Positions 63,716-64,000 of a DNA stretch of 64,000 bases are shown here, piece by piece. The DNA is from Zantedeschia hybrid cultivar. Its lineage: Eukaryota > Streptophyta > Magnoliopsida > Alismatales > Araceae. How positions within the stretch are numbered: the stretch's first letter is position 1; every line of letters starts with the position of its first letter. The stretch spans positions 56,523,501 to 56,587,500 of the forward strand of contig JARZZO010000016.1 in the NCBI GenBank assembly GCA_030544215.1, in the 5' to 3' direction. Under the pieces are notes generated by a model. The model was not told the DNA's origin, made no database searches, and saw only the letters and a list, made by a program, of their open reading frames with translations. Made by a program: the position numbers and the translations under genes.

Positions 63716-64000
63716 AAAAAAAAGATGTAAGATGTCACGGACATATGCATTTTCCATGTTTTGACTTAAACTGAGTTGAGCCTTTTCGGACATCTTTGAT
63801 GGGATGACACAAGCTGGCTTAACCTTTGTACCTGAGTATGGGTATGTATCATATCCACCACTGGATCGATTATGATGATCCTTCAAACAGGAAATTTGAA
63901 CTGCATTATGAGATTATTAATGCATTTGGTATGGGATAAGGATGCATATCTGGTGGGTGTACTCTTTGCCTTTTGAAGGATGAGGGTATCATAAGCTTAA
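63716..64000. other. Window end, nothing recognised
   Basis: No GRV2 exon or repeat end identified after the RTE relic. Confidence 0.4.

Larger units (their letters stand above)
53459..64000. other. GRV2 intron 3 (open at the window edge)
   Basis: The donor GTAAGC at 53459 has no matching exon before the window ends. The interval holds three or four L1 relics on the minus strand, an RTE relic on plus, CCGGT palindromes, AT-rich repeats and a stem-loop cluster. 57800-58690 shows nothing recognised. Confidence 0.7.

Noticed and set aside
1..64000. CRISPR arrays, tRNA or rRNA genes, bacterial operons
   Set aside because: No regularly spaced identical repeats with unique spacers, no convincing tRNA boxes, and gene structure is plainly eukaryotic.

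Overview
This is a stretch of a flowering-plant nuclear genome, most likely a monocot. The inferred proteins and the AT-rich, transposon-filled introns fit a palm-like monocot better than a grass, but that placement is inference. Three conserved housekeeping genes account for essentially all confident coding sequence. They are broken into short exons and separated by introns and spacers packed with transposable elements (TEs). Most long open frames in the window are transposon relics or run antisense to real exons.

Gene layout. (1) Plastid-type triosephosphate isomerase runs on + from before 5470 to 33295. Seven exons (5470-5539, 11093-11216, 16235-16319, 16503-16635, 16716-16889, 32009-32091, 33239-33295) total 726 nt and keep one frame, giving 241 residues plus stop. 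The transit-peptide/N-terminal exon is not visible and should lie upstream of the window. One intron is 15.1 kb and another only 80 bp. (2) An organellar-type adenylate kinase runs on - from 42705 to 37913. It is complete: four exons, all with phase-0 junctions, 288 aa. It is convergent with the isomerase gene. (3) A GRV2/RME-8 (large DnaJ-domain endosomal protein) gene starts on + at 52391. Only its first three coding exons (to 53458, about 276 codons) are present; the next intron runs off the window, so it is longer than 10.5 kb. It is divergent from the adenylate kinase across a 9.7-kb spacer.

Mobile DNA. Two related non-autonomous LTR retrotransposons lie in the same orientation inside isomerase introns, each with paired LTRs and a perfect 5-bp target duplication: 6306-9481 (TSD GACGG) and 19292-22460 (TSD TCTTC, with an intact initiator-Met-tRNA primer site). 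Both keep a similar short reading frame that stops 29 nt before the 3' LTR. LINE relics of two kinds are abundant: an RTE-like type (25540-31045, 49360-49900, 62200-63715) and L1-like types (17190-18260, 26329-27888, 54075-54560, 58700-60310, 60335-61980). The 25.5-31 kb RTE copy carries three later insertions. DNA elements include a degenerate PIF/Harbinger element with paired terminal inverted repeats (45987-47087), two copies of a Mutator-like MITE with 9-bp target duplications (30074-30675, 33990-34350), hAT-like MITEs (35551-35912, 50123-50583) and several fold-back repeats.

I see no tRNA or rRNA gene, no CRISPR array and no bacterial-type operon. Nothing here amounts to a clearly new biological system. 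The best leads are the conserved orphan frame shared by the two LTR elements, the fold-back array at the left end, the nested insertion history inside the 15-kb intron, and the cluster of three perfect stem-loops near 57.7 kb.
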